DNA of 64,000 nt from Enterobacter hormaechei subsp. hoffmannii. Its GTDB lineage: Bacteria; Pseudomonadota; Gammaproteobacteria; Enterobacterales; Enterobacteriaceae. The stretch is taken from assembly GCF_001729745.1 (NCBI RefSeq), contig NZ_CP017186.1, positions 930,001-994,000 on the forward strand, in the 5' to 3' direction. The number at the start of each line of letters is the position of its first letter. Within the stretch, counting starts at the first letter, position 1. The translations under genes and the position numbers were made by a program. Below, one piece after another: positions 18,020 through 28,008 of this stretch. The notes under the pieces are model-generated. The model searched no databases. It was given only the letters and a program-made list of their open reading frames with translations, and was not told the origin of the DNA.

Positions 18020-19718
18020 TTAAGTGCGCCTCTATATACCGCTGATAGCGGTTCGCCTTCAGATAACACAGATCCACCAGCACCAGCCCGTCGATACAGT
18101 TATTGAACGCCGGATCGCTGCCGAAATCGATAAACTGCACGCCGCCTGGCTCGCATAGCTCGGAATATTGTTTATAAAGCGGCGGAATACCGCAGCCCAG
18201 ATTGCCGAGCAGGGATTTGAGCTTTGTCAGGTCATCCACGTAATCCACCCCGCTAAATTGCGCCAGCACGTCCGGGAGTGACGCCGGGTAGGGTTGACGC
18301 GAGGCGGCTAACGGGTGGCTGGCCGGAAACCAGAGACGATAAAACGCGACCAGCAGATCCCGGGCGGCAGGCGGTAAGCCGCCGGAGATGGACACCGGAC
18401 CAAACAGGTAACGGTAATGTGGATAGCGCGCCAGATAGGCGCCAATGCCTGACCACAGGTAGTCCAGACCGCGACGTCCCCAGTAGCGCGGCTGTATAAA
18501 GCTGCGCCCCAGCTCAATGCCGTGCTCCAGTATGTCCTGCATTTTTTCGTCGTAGTGGAACAGGCTGTAACTGTACAATCCCTCGACGCCGCACTTTTCC
18601 ACCTGCATGGCCGTTGGCATAAAGCGGTACGCGCCGACAATCTCGAGGTCATCATCATCCCACAGAATAAGGTGCAGATAGTCATCATCGTAGCTGTCGG
18701 TATCCCGGCGCTTTCCGCTGCCTTCCTCCACGGCGCGAAAGGCAATCTCGCGCAGTCGCCCCAGCTCGCGCAGCAGAGGCGCCTCTTCCTGCCCGTTGCG
18801 CTGCCACAAATAGATGGTTTTACCATCGCTGGTTTTGCCCAGACATTCGGCCTGCGCCAGCTCCCGCTTCAGCGTGGCCCTGTCTTCCGGGCGGGCAATG
18901 GCGCACTGGGTTTTAAAGACGCCAGGCAATCCCTTGCCAAGTCGTATCACGTGCTGACGGCACTGCTCGGCCATCTCACGCGATGAAAGGGTAGAGCTAA
19001 ACCGATCATTCCAGGCAATCTGCTGGCCAATTTTGATCGGCAGCTGGCTGTGGCGGCGGCGAAACATCTGTTGCATCAGCAGCAGCAGGGATACCGTCGG
19101 CGATACCAGGGTGCTGGCATAAAACAGCAGGCTGTTGTGGGCCTGAATATGTACCGGTAGCAGCGGTACCCGTAGTTTGCTGGCCAGCTTGATAAAGCCC
19201 GGATGCCACTTTTTATCGCGGATGCCTTTACGCGTTGGGCGGGAGACTTCGCCCGCCGGGAAGAAGATCAGCACGCCGGCGTTTTGCAGGTGCTGCTCCA
19301 TCTGCACCAGAGATGCTTTTGCGGTTCTGCCGCCCATATTGTCCACGGGGATAAACAACGAGCTGAGGGGCTCAAGGTGAGACAGCATCCGGTTGGTGAC
19401 AACCTTGACGTCCCGGCGCACGCGCGAAACGGCATACAGTAGCGCCAGCCCATCCAGGGTGCCCGTCGGGTGGTTCGCTATCACAATGAGTGGGCCGTGT
19501 TCGGGGATTTGTTCGAGGTCTCGGGCGGAAATGGTGCAGAGAATATCAAGGTGTTCCAGAACCTGCTCTACCATATCCAGCCCTTTCAGGTGACGGTGGC
19601 TGGCGGCAAACTGCTGAAATTCGTCTTCGTGGAGCAGTCTTTTTAACAGACTTTTTTGCCAGGGTGCGGGCCTCGCCTGAGGCCAAAGGTCATCAAGAAC
19701 GCTGTCGAGACTAAACAT
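17994..19718 (-). CDS. olsF: Probable bifunctional ornithine-lipid synthase OlsF
   Basis: A 574-residue two-domain acyltransferase. Residues about 40-270 are a PlsC-type lysophospholipid acyltransferase with NHPTGTLDG (His83) and FFPAGEVSR (about 152-160). Residues about 300-470 resemble the hemolysin-like GNAT N-acyltransferase OlsB, with VGAYRFMP and ELGRSFIQPRYWGRRGLDYLW. This domain order is that of OlsF, which makes ornithine lipid in Serratia: the C-terminal part acylates ornithine, the N-terminal part adds the second chain. E. coli lacks such a gene between tau and hemB. The last eight or so residues (PSPLPSP end) are encoded by the repeat at 17981-18019. Product identity is inferred. 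Confidence 0.72.
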   Translation of the reverse strand: MFSLDSVLDDLWPQARPAPWQKSLLKRLLHEDEFQQFAASHRHLKGLDMVEQVLEHLDILCTISARDLEQIPEHGPLIVIANHPTGTLDGLALLYAVSRVRRDVKVVTNRMLSHLEPLSSLFIPVDNMGGRTAKASLVQMEQHLQNAGVLIFFPAGEVSRPTRKGIRDKKWHPGFIKLASKLRVPLLPVHIQAHNSLLFYASTLVSPTVSLLLLMQQMFRRRHSQLPIKIGQQIAWNDRFSSTLSSREMAEQCRQHVIRLGKGLPGVFKTQCAIARPEDRATLKRELAQAECLGKTSDGKTIYLWQRNGQEEAPLLRELGRLREIAFRAVEEGSGKRRDTDSYDDDYLHLILWDDDDLEIVGAYRFMPTAMQVEKCGVEGLYSYSLFHYDEKMQDILEHGIELGRSFIQPRYWGRRGLDYLWSGIGAYLARYPHYRYLFGPVSISGGLPPAARDLLVAFYRLWFPASHPLAASRQPYPASLPDVLAQFSGVDYVDDLTKLKSLLGNLGCGIPPLYKQYSELCEPGGVQFIDFGSDPAFNNCIDGLVLVDLCYLKANRYQRYIEAHLIPSPLPSP

Positions 19719-19803
19719 TGATCACTCCTCCTGCCGTCTTGCCCAGACAGTAGAAGGAGGAGATGTCGGTTGTATTGCAGTTTAGTGAAGATTCGCGCAG
19801 AGA

Positions 19804-19832
19804 GTAGGCCGGGTATGGCGAAGCCACCCGGC
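19804..19832. repeat. REP element
   Basis: GTAGGCCGGGTATGGCGAAG followed by CCACCCGGC is a standard REP unit just beyond the hemB stop. Confidence 0.85.
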
Positions 19833-19843
19833 GCTAAAGCGGA

Positions 19844-20818
19844 TTAACGCAGAATTTTCTTCTCAGCCAGATCCAGCGCGAAGTAGCTGAAGATCAGATC
19901 CGCGCCCGCGCGTTTGATCGCCCCCAGGCTTTCGAGGATCACTTTCTCTTCGTCGATGGCACCCGCCTGCGCGGCGAATTTGATCATCGCGTACTCGCCG
20001 CTCACCTGGTATGCGCCCAGCGGCAGTTCGGTGCGTTCGCGAATGTCGCGCAGGATATCCAGATACGCGCCGGCCGGTTTCACCATCAGACAGTCTGCGC
20101 CCTGTGCTTCATCGAGCAGAGATTCACGAATCGCTTCGCGGCGGTTCAGCGGGTTCATCTGATAGGTTTTACGATCGCCCTTCAGCGCCGTGCCCGCCGC
20201 TTCACGGAACGGGCCGTAGAAGGAGGAGGCGAATTTGGTGGAGTAGGACATGATGGCGGTGTCGGTAAAGCCTGCCGCATCCAGCGCATGACGAATAGCC
20301 TGAACCTGACCATCCATTGCCGCAGAAGGTGCAATGAAATCCGCACCTGCGGCGGCGGCAACCACCGCCTGCTTGCCCAGATTCAGCAGGGTCGCATCGT
20401 TGTCCACGCCGTGATCGCACAGCACACCGCAGTGGCCATGAGAGGTGTATTCGCAGAAGCAGGTATCGGACATGACGATCATCTCCGGCACACTCTCTTT
20501 GCAGATGCGCGACATGCGTGCCACGAGGCCGTCTTCTTTCCATGCATCACTGCCGGTTGCGTCAGTGTGGTGGGAGATACCGAACGTCATCACCGAGCGG
20601 ATGCCCGCATTCGCAATGCGTTCGATCTCGCGGGCCAGATGCTTTTCAGGAATGCGCATCACTCCCGGCATCGCGTCGATGGCTTTGTAGTCATCGATCT
20701 CTTCTTCAACAAAAATCGGCAACACCAGATCGTTTAAGGTCAGTGTTGTCTCTTCAAACATGGCGCGCAGTGCGGGTGACTTGCGCAGGCGACGGGGACG
20801 AGCAATTAAATCGGTCAT
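19844..20818 (-). CDS. hemB: Delta-aminolevulinic acid dehydratase (porphobilinogen synthase)
   Basis: A 324-residue cytoplasmic enzyme that joins two 5-aminolevulinate molecules into porphobilinogen in haem synthesis. The catalytic lysines are in [15 protein letters not shown] and [10 protein letters not shown], and the zinc cysteines in [14 protein letters not shown]. Length and position after the tau operon match E. coli. The ATG at 20818 faces an AT-rich upstream region shared with the divergent autotransporter gene. Confidence 0.97.
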   Translation of the reverse strand: MTDLIARPRRLRKSPALRAMFEETTLTLNDLVLPIFVEEEIDDYKAIDAMPGVMRIPEKHLAREIERIANAGIRSVMTFGISHHTDATGSDAWKEDGLVARMSRICKESVPEMIVMSDTCFCEYTSHGHCGVLCDHGVDNDATLLNLGKQAVVAAAAGADFIAPSAAMDGQVQAIRHALDAAGFTDTAIMSYSTKFASSFYGPFREAAGTALKGDRKTYQMNPLNRREAIRESLLDEAQGADCLMVKPAGAYLDILRDIRERTELPLGAYQVSGEYAMIKFAAQAGAIDEEKVILESLGAIKRAGADLIFSYFALDLAEKKILR

Positions 20819-21270
20819 GGTATGCCTGATGTTTGTGGAACAAAGAGGCTTAGTGTACCTGAAAGCGGAGAGTGGTGTTTTACTAAAGTTGTCTTTTAGA
20901 TTTTCGAAATCGATTAATATACGCTACATGTATTTTGTATATATTATAAATCTTATTATGGTGTCCAGGGTGGTATGTGATATTGGTGAGGCTTCTATAT
21001 TGGTTTGGGATTATAAATATAAATGATTTATTGCTTTTCATTATATGTGTCGAAGCAACTAAAGTAGTTTGCAATCAGTTGAATTTATAATATTTATTCA
21101 TAATGATTGATATTGCCCTGGGTTTATAAGCTTATTTGTCTGAATACGGACTTAATGGAATCATTCATTGAACCTTTTCGAAGTGAAACTGCATAATTCC
21201 TTCCGCAATTAAACGTTGCCAAATGATTTGATGGACAAACTTGCTTACGTCCCTGAGGAGGGATGACCCA
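20819..21270. other. AT-rich intergenic region, hemB/autotransporter
   Basis: About 450 bp, strikingly AT-rich compared with both flanks, with runs such as TATATTATAAATC and TTTATAATATTTATTC. No gene was found; frames here lack ribosome sites. It must carry the hemB promoter and the autotransporter promoter. Its composition is what H-NS-bound silencers look like; that role is inference. Confidence 0.6.
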
Positions 21271-24045
21271 ATGCAAACATGGAAAAAGAAACTGGTTGTA
21301 TCACAACTTGCATTAGCCTGCACACTGGCTATCGCTTCTCAGGCCAATGCGAAAGATATATCCGGCACGACATATAATACTTTTGGATATGACAATACTG
21401 CGTCCACGCCCTGGTATTATGGTTATGCTGACTGGGATTATTCAGATGCCACACATGATGGTGACATTTATCCAGTCATCAATAAATCAACCGTAAACGG
21501 AGTTATTTCGACATACTATCTGGATGATGGTGTCAATGGCCGTGCGAACGCGTTGAGTATTTCTAACAGCACCATTAACGGCATGATCACGTCAGAGTGT
21601 ATGACCACGACGTGTGCAGAAGGCGTGGATACTGACGGCACTACGCATACCCAGTACGATCGTTTTAGCCTGACTGTTGATAACTCCACCATCAACGATA
21701 CCTACGAGCATTATGCGTATGATGTCGTTAATGGCGATACCACTGAAACGCATTATCTGGACACCTATGGTCTGGGTAACGCCATCACCCTGGATGTTGA
21801 GTCTGATATCGTTATTCAGAACAATTCCCACATCGCGGGCATCACGCTGACGCAGGGTTATCAGGAGCTTGATAACACGCCATACGACGGTGTTGAAGGC
21901 GTTGCTAACAGCAGCAATATCTTTACCGATACGCTGGTGGTGAAAGACTCTGTGCTGACCTCTGGCGCATACAGCGATCTGGGCACCAGCGGCTTCTACG
22001 GTCAAACGGCGAAGCCAAGCGACTACGGTGAAACCAACGCCACGGCTGCGGATGATGCGGCGCTGATCGTTGCTGCCAGTGCGTCTGATAACGCCATGCA
22101 GACCACCGCTACCTTCGATCACTCTACCGTTACGGGTGACATTCTTTTCTCCAGCACCTTTGATAACAACTTCTACGAGAATGGCGATCCGGCAACGGAT
22201 ACCACAGAAGATGGCGTCTATAACCCAACCACCAACGGCTGGGATGGTACCGATAAACTGGATGTCACGCTGACCAACGGCAGTAAGTGGGTGGGTGCAG
22301 CGCAGTCCAGCGTTGAAGCTATCGGCACTGCGCAGATGTATGGCCAGGGCTACAGCAACGTAGACTGGCACGCATTGTCCCCGAATAGCATCTGGCCTGA
22401 TTCTACCTTTGACAGCAACGGTCACGTTGCCGGTGAAGAGGTGTATCAGAGCGGCCTGTTCAACGTGGCGCTGGATAACGGTTCCGAGTGGGATACCCGC
22501 AAGATCTCCAACATCGATGCACTGACGGTGAACAACCAGTCTCAGGTCAATGTTGAAAACTCCGGCCTGCTGGCAGATTCCATCACCCTGACCAATGCTT
22601 CAACCTTGAATATTGGCGACAGCGGTGCCGTGGCAACCGACAGTCTGTATCTGGATAGCTACAGCCGTGCGGCACTGACTGAAGAGACGGCAGAACTGTA
22701 TGCCAACACCATTACTGTAGACAACGGTGCAGAGCTGGCGCTGGGTCTGGGTCAGGTTGATACGCACAATATGGTGCTGACTGATGGCGGTGTGCTCAAC
22801 GTTGCCAGCCGCGATTATGTGCTGAACAGCGACCTGAACAACGCACGCTATATCACCAACGATAGCCATAAAGCGGACTACGACTATGGTGTTGTCGCGC
22901 TGAACTCTGACGGCCATCTGGCGGTGAACGGTGACGTTGCCGGTAACTATAAAGTGCGCATCGACGATGCGACCGGTGCAGGCTCCGTAGCTGACTACAA
23001 AAACAAAGAGATCATTCGCGTCTATGACAATAACGCGGATACCGCTGCCAGCTTTACTGAGGCAAACAAAGCTGATTTAGGTGCATACACCTATCAGGCG
23101 CAGCAGAAGGGTGACACCGTTGTTCTCCAGCAGGAAGAGCTGACTGACTACGCCAACATGGCGCTGAGCATTCCTTCTGCCAATACCAACATCTGGAATC
23201 TGCAACAGGATACCGTGGGTACCCGTCTGACCAACAGCCGTCATGGCCTGGCAGATAACGGCGGCGCATGGGTGAGCTATTTTGGCGGCAACTTTGACGC
23301 GGATAATGGCACCGTTAGCTACGATCAGGACGTAAGCGGCATTATGGTGGGTCTGGATACTCAGATCGACGGTAATAACGCGAAGTGGATTGTCGGTGGT
23401 GCGGCTGGTTTCGCGAAGGGTGATATCAGCGATCGTACTGGTCAGGTCGATCAGGACAGCCAGACTGCGATGATCTACGCGTCGGCGAAGTTCATGAACG
23501 ACATCTTCCTCGACAGCTCCATGAGCTACACCCGCTTCAACAACGACCTCTCTGCTACCATGAGCAACGGTCAGTATGTTGACGGTAATACCACGACTGA
23601 CGCCGTTGGTTTCGGGATGAAACTGGGCTATGACTGGAAACCAAACCTGTCTGGCTACGTCACGCCTTACGCGGCGATCTCTGGCCTGTTCCAGTCCGGT
23701 GATGACTATCAGTTAAGCAACGACATGCGTATCGATGGCCAGTCTTACGACAGTATGCGTTATGAGCTCGGCGTGGATGCAGGTTATACCTTCAACTACG
23801 GTGGCGAGCAGGCATTAACCCCTTACTTCAAGCTGGCTTACGTGTATGACGATGCCGACAACAATGCTGATATCAACAATGACAGCATTGACAACGGCGT
23901 GGAAGGCTCTGCGGTTCGCGTGGGACTGGGTACTCAGTTCAGCTTCACGAAAAACTTCAGTGCTTACACTGATGCGACTTATCTGGGCGGCGGCGACGTT
24001 GACCAGAACTGGGGAGCAAACCTGGGTGTGAAATATACCTGGTAA
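21271..24045 (+). CDS. Autotransporter adhesin with C-terminal beta-barrel
   Basis: A 924-residue type Va secreted surface protein. The signal peptide is about residues 1-27 (cleavage after SQANA). The passenger (about 28-640) is rich in Asp, Asn, Thr and Ser with repeated STINGMI- and SVLTSGAY-like rungs of a beta-helix. The last 280 or so residues are an outer-membrane beta-barrel ending in an aromatic residue (GVKYTW). The ATG at 21271 is chosen over 21241 because of GAGGAGGGA nine bases upstream and the clean signal peptide. It sits where E. coli has yaiT/ehaB beside hemB, so it is the positional counterpart, but I cannot assign orthology. The ligand is unknown. Confidence 0.88.
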   Translation: MQTWKKKLVVSQLALACTLAIASQANAKDISGTTYNTFGYDNTASTPWYYGYADWDYSDATHDGDIYPVINKSTVNGVISTYYLDDGVNGRANALSISNSTINGMITSECMTTTCAEGVDTDGTTHTQYDRFSLTVDNSTINDTYEHYAYDVVNGDTTETHYLDTYGLGNAITLDVESDIVIQNNSHIAGITLTQGYQELDNTPYDGVEGVANSSNIFTDTLVVKDSVLTSGAYSDLGTSGFYGQTAKPSDYGETNATAADDAALIVAASASDNAMQTTATFDHSTVTGDILFSSTFDNNFYENGDPATDTTEDGVYNPTTNGWDGTDKLDVTLTNGSKWVGAAQSSVEAIGTAQMYGQGYSNVDWHALSPNSIWPDSTFDSNGHVAGEEVYQSGLFNVALDNGSEWDTRKISNIDALTVNNQSQVNVENSGLLADSITLTNASTLNIGDSGAVATDSLYLDSYSRAALTEETAELYANTITVDNGAELALGLGQVDTHNMVLTDGGVLNVASRDYVLNSDLNNARYITNDSHKADYDYGVVALNSDGHLAVNGDVAGNYKVRIDDATGAGSVADYKNKEIIRVYDNNADTAASFTEANKADLGAYTYQAQQKGDTVVLQQEELTDYANMALSIPSANTNIWNLQQDTVGTRLTNSRHGLADNGGAWVSYFGGNFDADNGTVSYDQDVSGIMVGLDTQIDGNNAKWIVGGAAGFAKGDISDRTGQVDQDSQTAMIYASAKFMNDIFLDSSMSYTRFNNDLSATMSNGQYVDGNTTTDAVGFGMKLGYDWKPNLSGYVTPYAAISGLFQSGDDYQLSNDMRIDGQSYDSMRYELGVDAGYTFNYGGEQALTPYFKLAYVYDDADNNADINNDSIDNGVEGSAVRVGLGTQFSFTKNFSAYTDATYLGGGDVDQNWGANLGVKYTW

Positions 24046-24054
24046 GAAAAAAAC

Positions 24055-24080
24055 GCGGGGGATTTTGCCCCCGCTTTTTT
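24055..24080 (+). terminator. Rho-independent terminator of the autotransporter gene
   Basis: GCGGGGG and CCCCCGC pair across ATTTTG and are followed by six T, ten bases after the stop codon. Confidence 0.93.
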
Positions 24081-24133
24081 ATGTGCTTTAAAAATAATAA
24101 AGAACCGACATATACAGATGACTTGAGGTATGC

Positions 24134-24760
24134 ATGAACGTTAATGCGAAACCACTTTCTGAATTAAGCCGGCTCATAAAGTGTCTGGAAGTCGCCGGTA
24201 CCCCATTTAAAACGGAACCACAACAATTTATAACTACCGGCAATAATGATGATGAACCATTGACATTTGTAATACAATCCGGCCTGACAGTCGTTCACCG
24301 TAAATCAGATGAATTACTCGTGGGTATTGCACGGGCACCCTATATTCATGGATTAAGTGCATGGATTAATGACAGCTATCTTGAATATTCTCTGATGGCA
24401 CAAACACCTTGTACCGGATTTTATTTGCCAGCCTCTACTGCATGCGAAATTATTCAAGAAGCGCAACTCTGGCAAGAAGCATTCTGCTGGCTTTCATGGC
24501 TAAATCATTTACTGGGAAAACGTGATATCCAGCTGGTCGGAAATAATTCGTATAGCCAAATTCGGGCGATGCTAATCAATATGGCCGAGTGGGATGACAC
24601 GCTACGCTCAAAAATTGGTGTGATGAATCATATTCAGCGTAGCACGCGTATATCACGTTCGGTGGTTGCGGAGGTTCTGGCGGCGCTGCGTCAGGGGAAC
24701 TACATCAATATGAGCCGGGGCAAACTGATCAGTATCAACCGTTTGCCCACGGACTATTAA
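24134..24760 (+). CDS. iprA: IprA (YaiV), CRP-like helix-turn-helix regulator
   Basis: A 208-residue probable DNA-binding protein with a cyclic-nucleotide-binding-like N-terminal half and a C-terminal winged helix (RISRSVVAEVLAALRQGNYI, about 173-192). The final KLISINRLP stretch and the GNNSYSQIRA segment match E. coli YaiV from memory. In Salmonella IprA affects hydrogen peroxide resistance. It lies in the same place as in E. coli, between the autotransporter and ampH, and is convergent with ampH with only two bases between stops. Confidence 0.88.
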   Translation: MNVNAKPLSELSRLIKCLEVAGTPFKTEPQQFITTGNNDDEPLTFVIQSGLTVVHRKSDELLVGIARAPYIHGLSAWINDSYLEYSLMAQTPCTGFYLPASTACEIIQEAQLWQEAFCWLSWLNHLLGKRDIQLVGNNSYSQIRAMLINMAEWDDTLRSKIGVMNHIQRSTRISRSVVAEVLAALRQGNYINMSRGKLISINRLPTDY

Positions 24761-24762
24761 GC

Positions 24763-25923
24763 TCAGTTAGCGGCCGTAAGTACCTGCGCTTTATTGGCGC
24801 TCAGCTCGGCTACAAGGTTATTTACGCCATCACTCATATTCACGAAGCGGGTGTTCGGTGACCGGGTGACCACCACAAAAGCGCCCACGTTTGATTGCGG
24901 AATCATCGCCATGTAGGTGATGAATCCGCCACCCCCACCGGTTTTTTGAATAATACCCGGGCGACCATCTTTTGGCGCCATATATACCCAGCCCATGCCG
25001 AGGGCATCGGCTTTACCGGGAACATCCATACCGATGACGCGACGTAACTGAGCACGCTGGTAGATGAGCGTCTGCATTCGGTCGGCCTGATTACTGCGCG
25101 CGTAAAAATCCGATGAGAGGAACTGTTGCATCCAGCGCATCATGTCGCCAGGCGTAGAGTAAACCCCACCGCTGCCAATGGCTGCCAGCGTGTTATTACA
25201 CGGGCTGGCCCCTTTTTCCGCCACCATCAGACGCTTGCACTGGTCCGGGGAGGGGGTGTAAGTAGTATCTTTCATCCCGAGCGGACGCGTGATTTGCTCT
25301 TCAAAAAGTTGAGGGTAAGGCTTACCTGATGCCGTTGCTAACGCGTCGGCCAGCAGATCAAACGCCAGGTTAGAATAGCCAGCCTGAGAACCCGGGGCCG
25401 ATTTCAGCGTTGCGGTGCTCAGGTAGTTCCAGCGTTGTTCGCGAGTTGGCCAGACAAAGACAGGGCGATGCGCAGCGCCACCGGGCTGTTCTCGCGGCAG
25501 GGCGCTGGTATGGGTCGCCAGGTTCACCAGCCTGATCGGCGTTCCCTGATATGTCGGAACGCGAGCGCCGGGTGGCGCATATTTGCTGAGCGGATCGTCG
25601 AGTTTTACCACGCCCTGATCGAGCAATTTCACCAGCATTTCGCTGGTCATCAGCTTGGTTATCGACGCGACACGGATAACGGAATCCAGCTGCGGGCGAA
25701 CGTTATTTCCCGGTCGTGTTTCACCGAAGCTGCGAAACACCCGCTGGTTACCGTCGATCACGACCAGCGCCATTCCCGTCGCACCACTGCCGTAATAAAT
25801 AAGGTTCGCATAGCGATCGGCAATGTCAGAGGCCAGAACCGGTGCCGTCAGAGGCTGTGCTGCCTGGGCGGTGGACAGGCTCACCGCACACAGCGCGGCG
25901 AAAGAGAGCAGACAACGTTTCAA
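24763..25923 (-). CDS. ampH: D-alanyl-D-alanine carboxypeptidase/endopeptidase AmpH
   Basis: A 386-residue periplasmic class C-type penicillin-binding protein that trims peptidoglycan peptides. It has a signal peptide (cleavage near AQA), the Ser87-x-x-Lys90 motif (SITK), Tyr183-Ser-Asn (YSN) and the KTG triad at 327-329. The start is a TTG at 25923 giving MKRCLL; it aligns with the E. coli N-terminus, and no ATG gives a complete signal peptide. It is transcribed away from the cysteine hydrolase gene. Confidence 0.94.
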   Translation of the reverse strand: MKRCLLSFAALCAVSLSTAQAAQPLTAPVLASDIADRYANLIYYGSGATGMALVVIDGNQRVFRSFGETRPGNNVRPQLDSVIRVASITKLMTSEMLVKLLDQGVVKLDDPLSKYAPPGARVPTYQGTPIRLVNLATHTSALPREQPGGAAHRPVFVWPTREQRWNYLSTATLKSAPGSQAGYSNLAFDLLADALATASGKPYPQLFEEQITRPLGMKDTTYTPSPDQCKRLMVAEKGASPCNNTLAAIGSGGVYSTPGDMMRWMQQFLSSDFYARSNQADRMQTLIYQRAQLRRVIGMDVPGKADALGMGWVYMAPKDGRPGIIQKTGGGGGFITYMAMIPQSNVGAFVVVTRSPNTRFVNMSDGVNNLVAELSANKAQVLTAAN

Positions 25924-26127
25924 CGAAAAGCATCCATCCAGTGAATAAGGAGAGTTACGGGTAGTTATACTACTAATCGGCGTCGGGCAATCGTCCGATT
26001 TGCATAACGATAGCGAGAAAAACGTAACCGTGGGTAAATTTGCACAATTTACTTACGGCCAGACTCCCATTTTGTGACATCGGGCTTATGATAGTCACCA
26101 GTTACATTCATTATTGCGGAGAACGGT

Positions 26128-26661
26128 ATGTCTGAAAAGCGTGTGGTTTTGGTGGTTGATATGCAGAATGGGGTGTTTAAGACGCCGCGCCATCAGAGTG
26201 AGAAATGTGTCTCACTGATCAATCAGCTTACCCAGGCTGCTGAGGCCGTTATTTTCATACAGCATACTGAAGCTGGCGGGCTAGAGGAGGGGAGCGAAGG
26301 GTTTGCATTGCTGCCCGATCTCAACCAGCCGGCAGGGGCGTTTTACGTCACGAAGACCGCTTGCGATGCCTTCTATAACACTTCGCTCGAGGCACTGTTG
26401 CGCGAACAGGAGATCGATGAATTTATTATCTGCGGCTGCGCGACGGATTATTGTGTCGATGCCACCTTTAAAAACGGTGTCAGCCGGGGCTACCACATCA
26501 CGGTTGCGGAGGATGCCCACACCACGGCCAATCGTCCAGCGGCCGATGCCCAGGTTCTGATCGCGCACTATAACGATGTCTGGCGTAACTTCATCGCCCC
26601 TGCCAACCCGCCTTCGGTGAAACGCACCGAAACAATTCTTGAAAACTGGAAAGCGAACTAA
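26128..26661 (+). CDS. Isochorismatase-like cysteine hydrolase
   Basis: A 177-residue cytoplasmic protein of the cysteine hydrolase superfamily. The triad is visible: Asp11 (VVDMQNG), Lys76 (VTKTACDAF) and Cys109 (ATDYCVDAT). Such enzymes act on amides or isochorismate-like substrates; the substrate here is unknown. GGAG lies upstream of the ATG. It is inserted between ampH and sbmA, which are neighbours in E. coli, so it is an addition relative to that genome. Confidence 0.85.
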   Translation: MSEKRVVLVVDMQNGVFKTPRHQSEKCVSLINQLTQAAEAVIFIQHTEAGGLEEGSEGFALLPDLNQPAGAFYVTKTACDAFYNTSLEALLREQEIDEFIICGCATDYCVDATFKNGVSRGYHITVAEDAHTTANRPAADAQVLIAHYNDVWRNFIAPANPPSVKRTETILENWKAN

Positions 26662-26775
26662 TAATTCACCCGCAGGTCTGACTTTTTTGCCTGAGCCGGG
26701 AGGCTGGCCCAGGCAAGGTTTCGTGTGGCGATATGTTAAACACAGCAACAGCCATAACAACAAGAAGGAAGCACA

Positions 26776-27996
26776 ATGTTTAAGTCTTTTTTCCCAAAGC
26801 CGGGGCCCTTTTTCCTGTCGGCATTTATTTGGGCACTGCTGGCTGTCATTTTCTGGCAGGCCGGTGGCGGCGCGTGGCTGACCCGTCTTACGGGGGCAAC
26901 GGGCGACATTCCCATTAGCGCTGCGCGCTTCTGGTCCATGAGCTATCTGCTTTTCTACGCCTATTACATGCTCTGCGTGGGGCTTTTTGCCATGTTCTGG
27001 TTTATCTATTCGCCTCACCGCTGGCAATACTGGTCGATTCTCGGCACGTCGTTAATCATCTTTGTCACCTGGTTCCTGGTGGAAGTGGGCGTGGCAGTCA
27101 ACGCCTGGTATGCGCCGTTTTACGATCTGATCCAGACGGCGCTGAGTTCGCCGCATAAAGTGACCATTAACCAGTTCTACCATGAGGTGGGGATCTTCCT
27201 CGGCATCGCCCTCATCGCCGTGGTGATCGGCGTGATGAATAACTTTTTCGTCAGTCACTATGTGTTCCGCTGGCGTACCGCGATGAACGAACACTATATG
27301 GCGCACTGGCAGCACCTGCGTCATATCGAAGGTGCCGCACAGCGTGTGCAGGAAGACACCATGCGTTTTGCCTCTACACTGGAAGATATGGGCGTGAGCT
27401 TTATTAATGCCATCATGACGCTGATCGCCTTCCTGCCGGTGCTGGTGACACTCTCATCCCACGTTCCGGAACTGCCGATTGTCGGCCATCTGCCGTACGG
27501 CCTGGTCATTGCCGCGATTGTCTGGTCGCTGATGGGAACGGGACTGCTGGCAGTGGTGGGGATCAAGCTGCCGGGGCTGGAATTTAAAAACCAGCGCGTG
27601 GAAGCGGCCTACCGTAAAGAGCTGGTGTATGGTGAAGACGATCCCAACCGTGCGTCACCGCCTACCGTGCGTGAGCTGTTTGGCGCCGTACGTCGTAATT
27701 ACTTCCGCCTCTATTTCCATTACATGTATTTCAATATCGCGCGCATCCTTTATCTTCAGGTTGATAACGTTTTCGGGTTGTTCCTGCTGTTCCCGTCCAT
27801 CGTTGCGGGTACGATTACACTCGGTCTGATGACCCAGATCACCAACGTTTTTGGTCAGGTTCGCGGTTCGTTCCAGTACCTGATTAGCTCCTGGACTACG
27901 CTGGTGGAGCTGATGTCCATCTACAAACGTTTACGCAGTTTCGAGCGTGAGCTGGACGATAAGGATTTGCAGGAAGTCACCCATACATTAGGTTAA
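26776..27996 (+). CDS. sbmA: Peptide antibiotic transporter SbmA
   Basis: A 406-residue inner-membrane protein of the SbmA/BacA family that uses the proton gradient to take up proline-rich antimicrobial peptides, microcins B17 and J25 and bleomycin. Several long helices are visible, and the length equals E. coli SbmA. AAGGAAG precedes the ATG. It forms an operon with yaiW (12-base gap). Confidence 0.97.
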   Translation: MFKSFFPKPGPFFLSAFIWALLAVIFWQAGGGAWLTRLTGATGDIPISAARFWSMSYLLFYAYYMLCVGLFAMFWFIYSPHRWQYWSILGTSLIIFVTWFLVEVGVAVNAWYAPFYDLIQTALSSPHKVTINQFYHEVGIFLGIALIAVVIGVMNNFFVSHYVFRWRTAMNEHYMAHWQHLRHIEGAAQRVQEDTMRFASTLEDMGVSFINAIMTLIAFLPVLVTLSSHVPELPIVGHLPYGLVIAAIVWSLMGTGLLAVVGIKLPGLEFKNQRVEAAYRKELVYGEDDPNRASPPTVRELFGAVRRNYFRLYFHYMYFNIARILYLQVDNVFGLFLLFPSIVAGTITLGLMTQITNVFGQVRGSFQYLISSWTTLVELMSIYKRLRSFERELDDKDLQEVTHTLG

Positions 27997-28008
27997 AAAG
28001 GAATTGCT

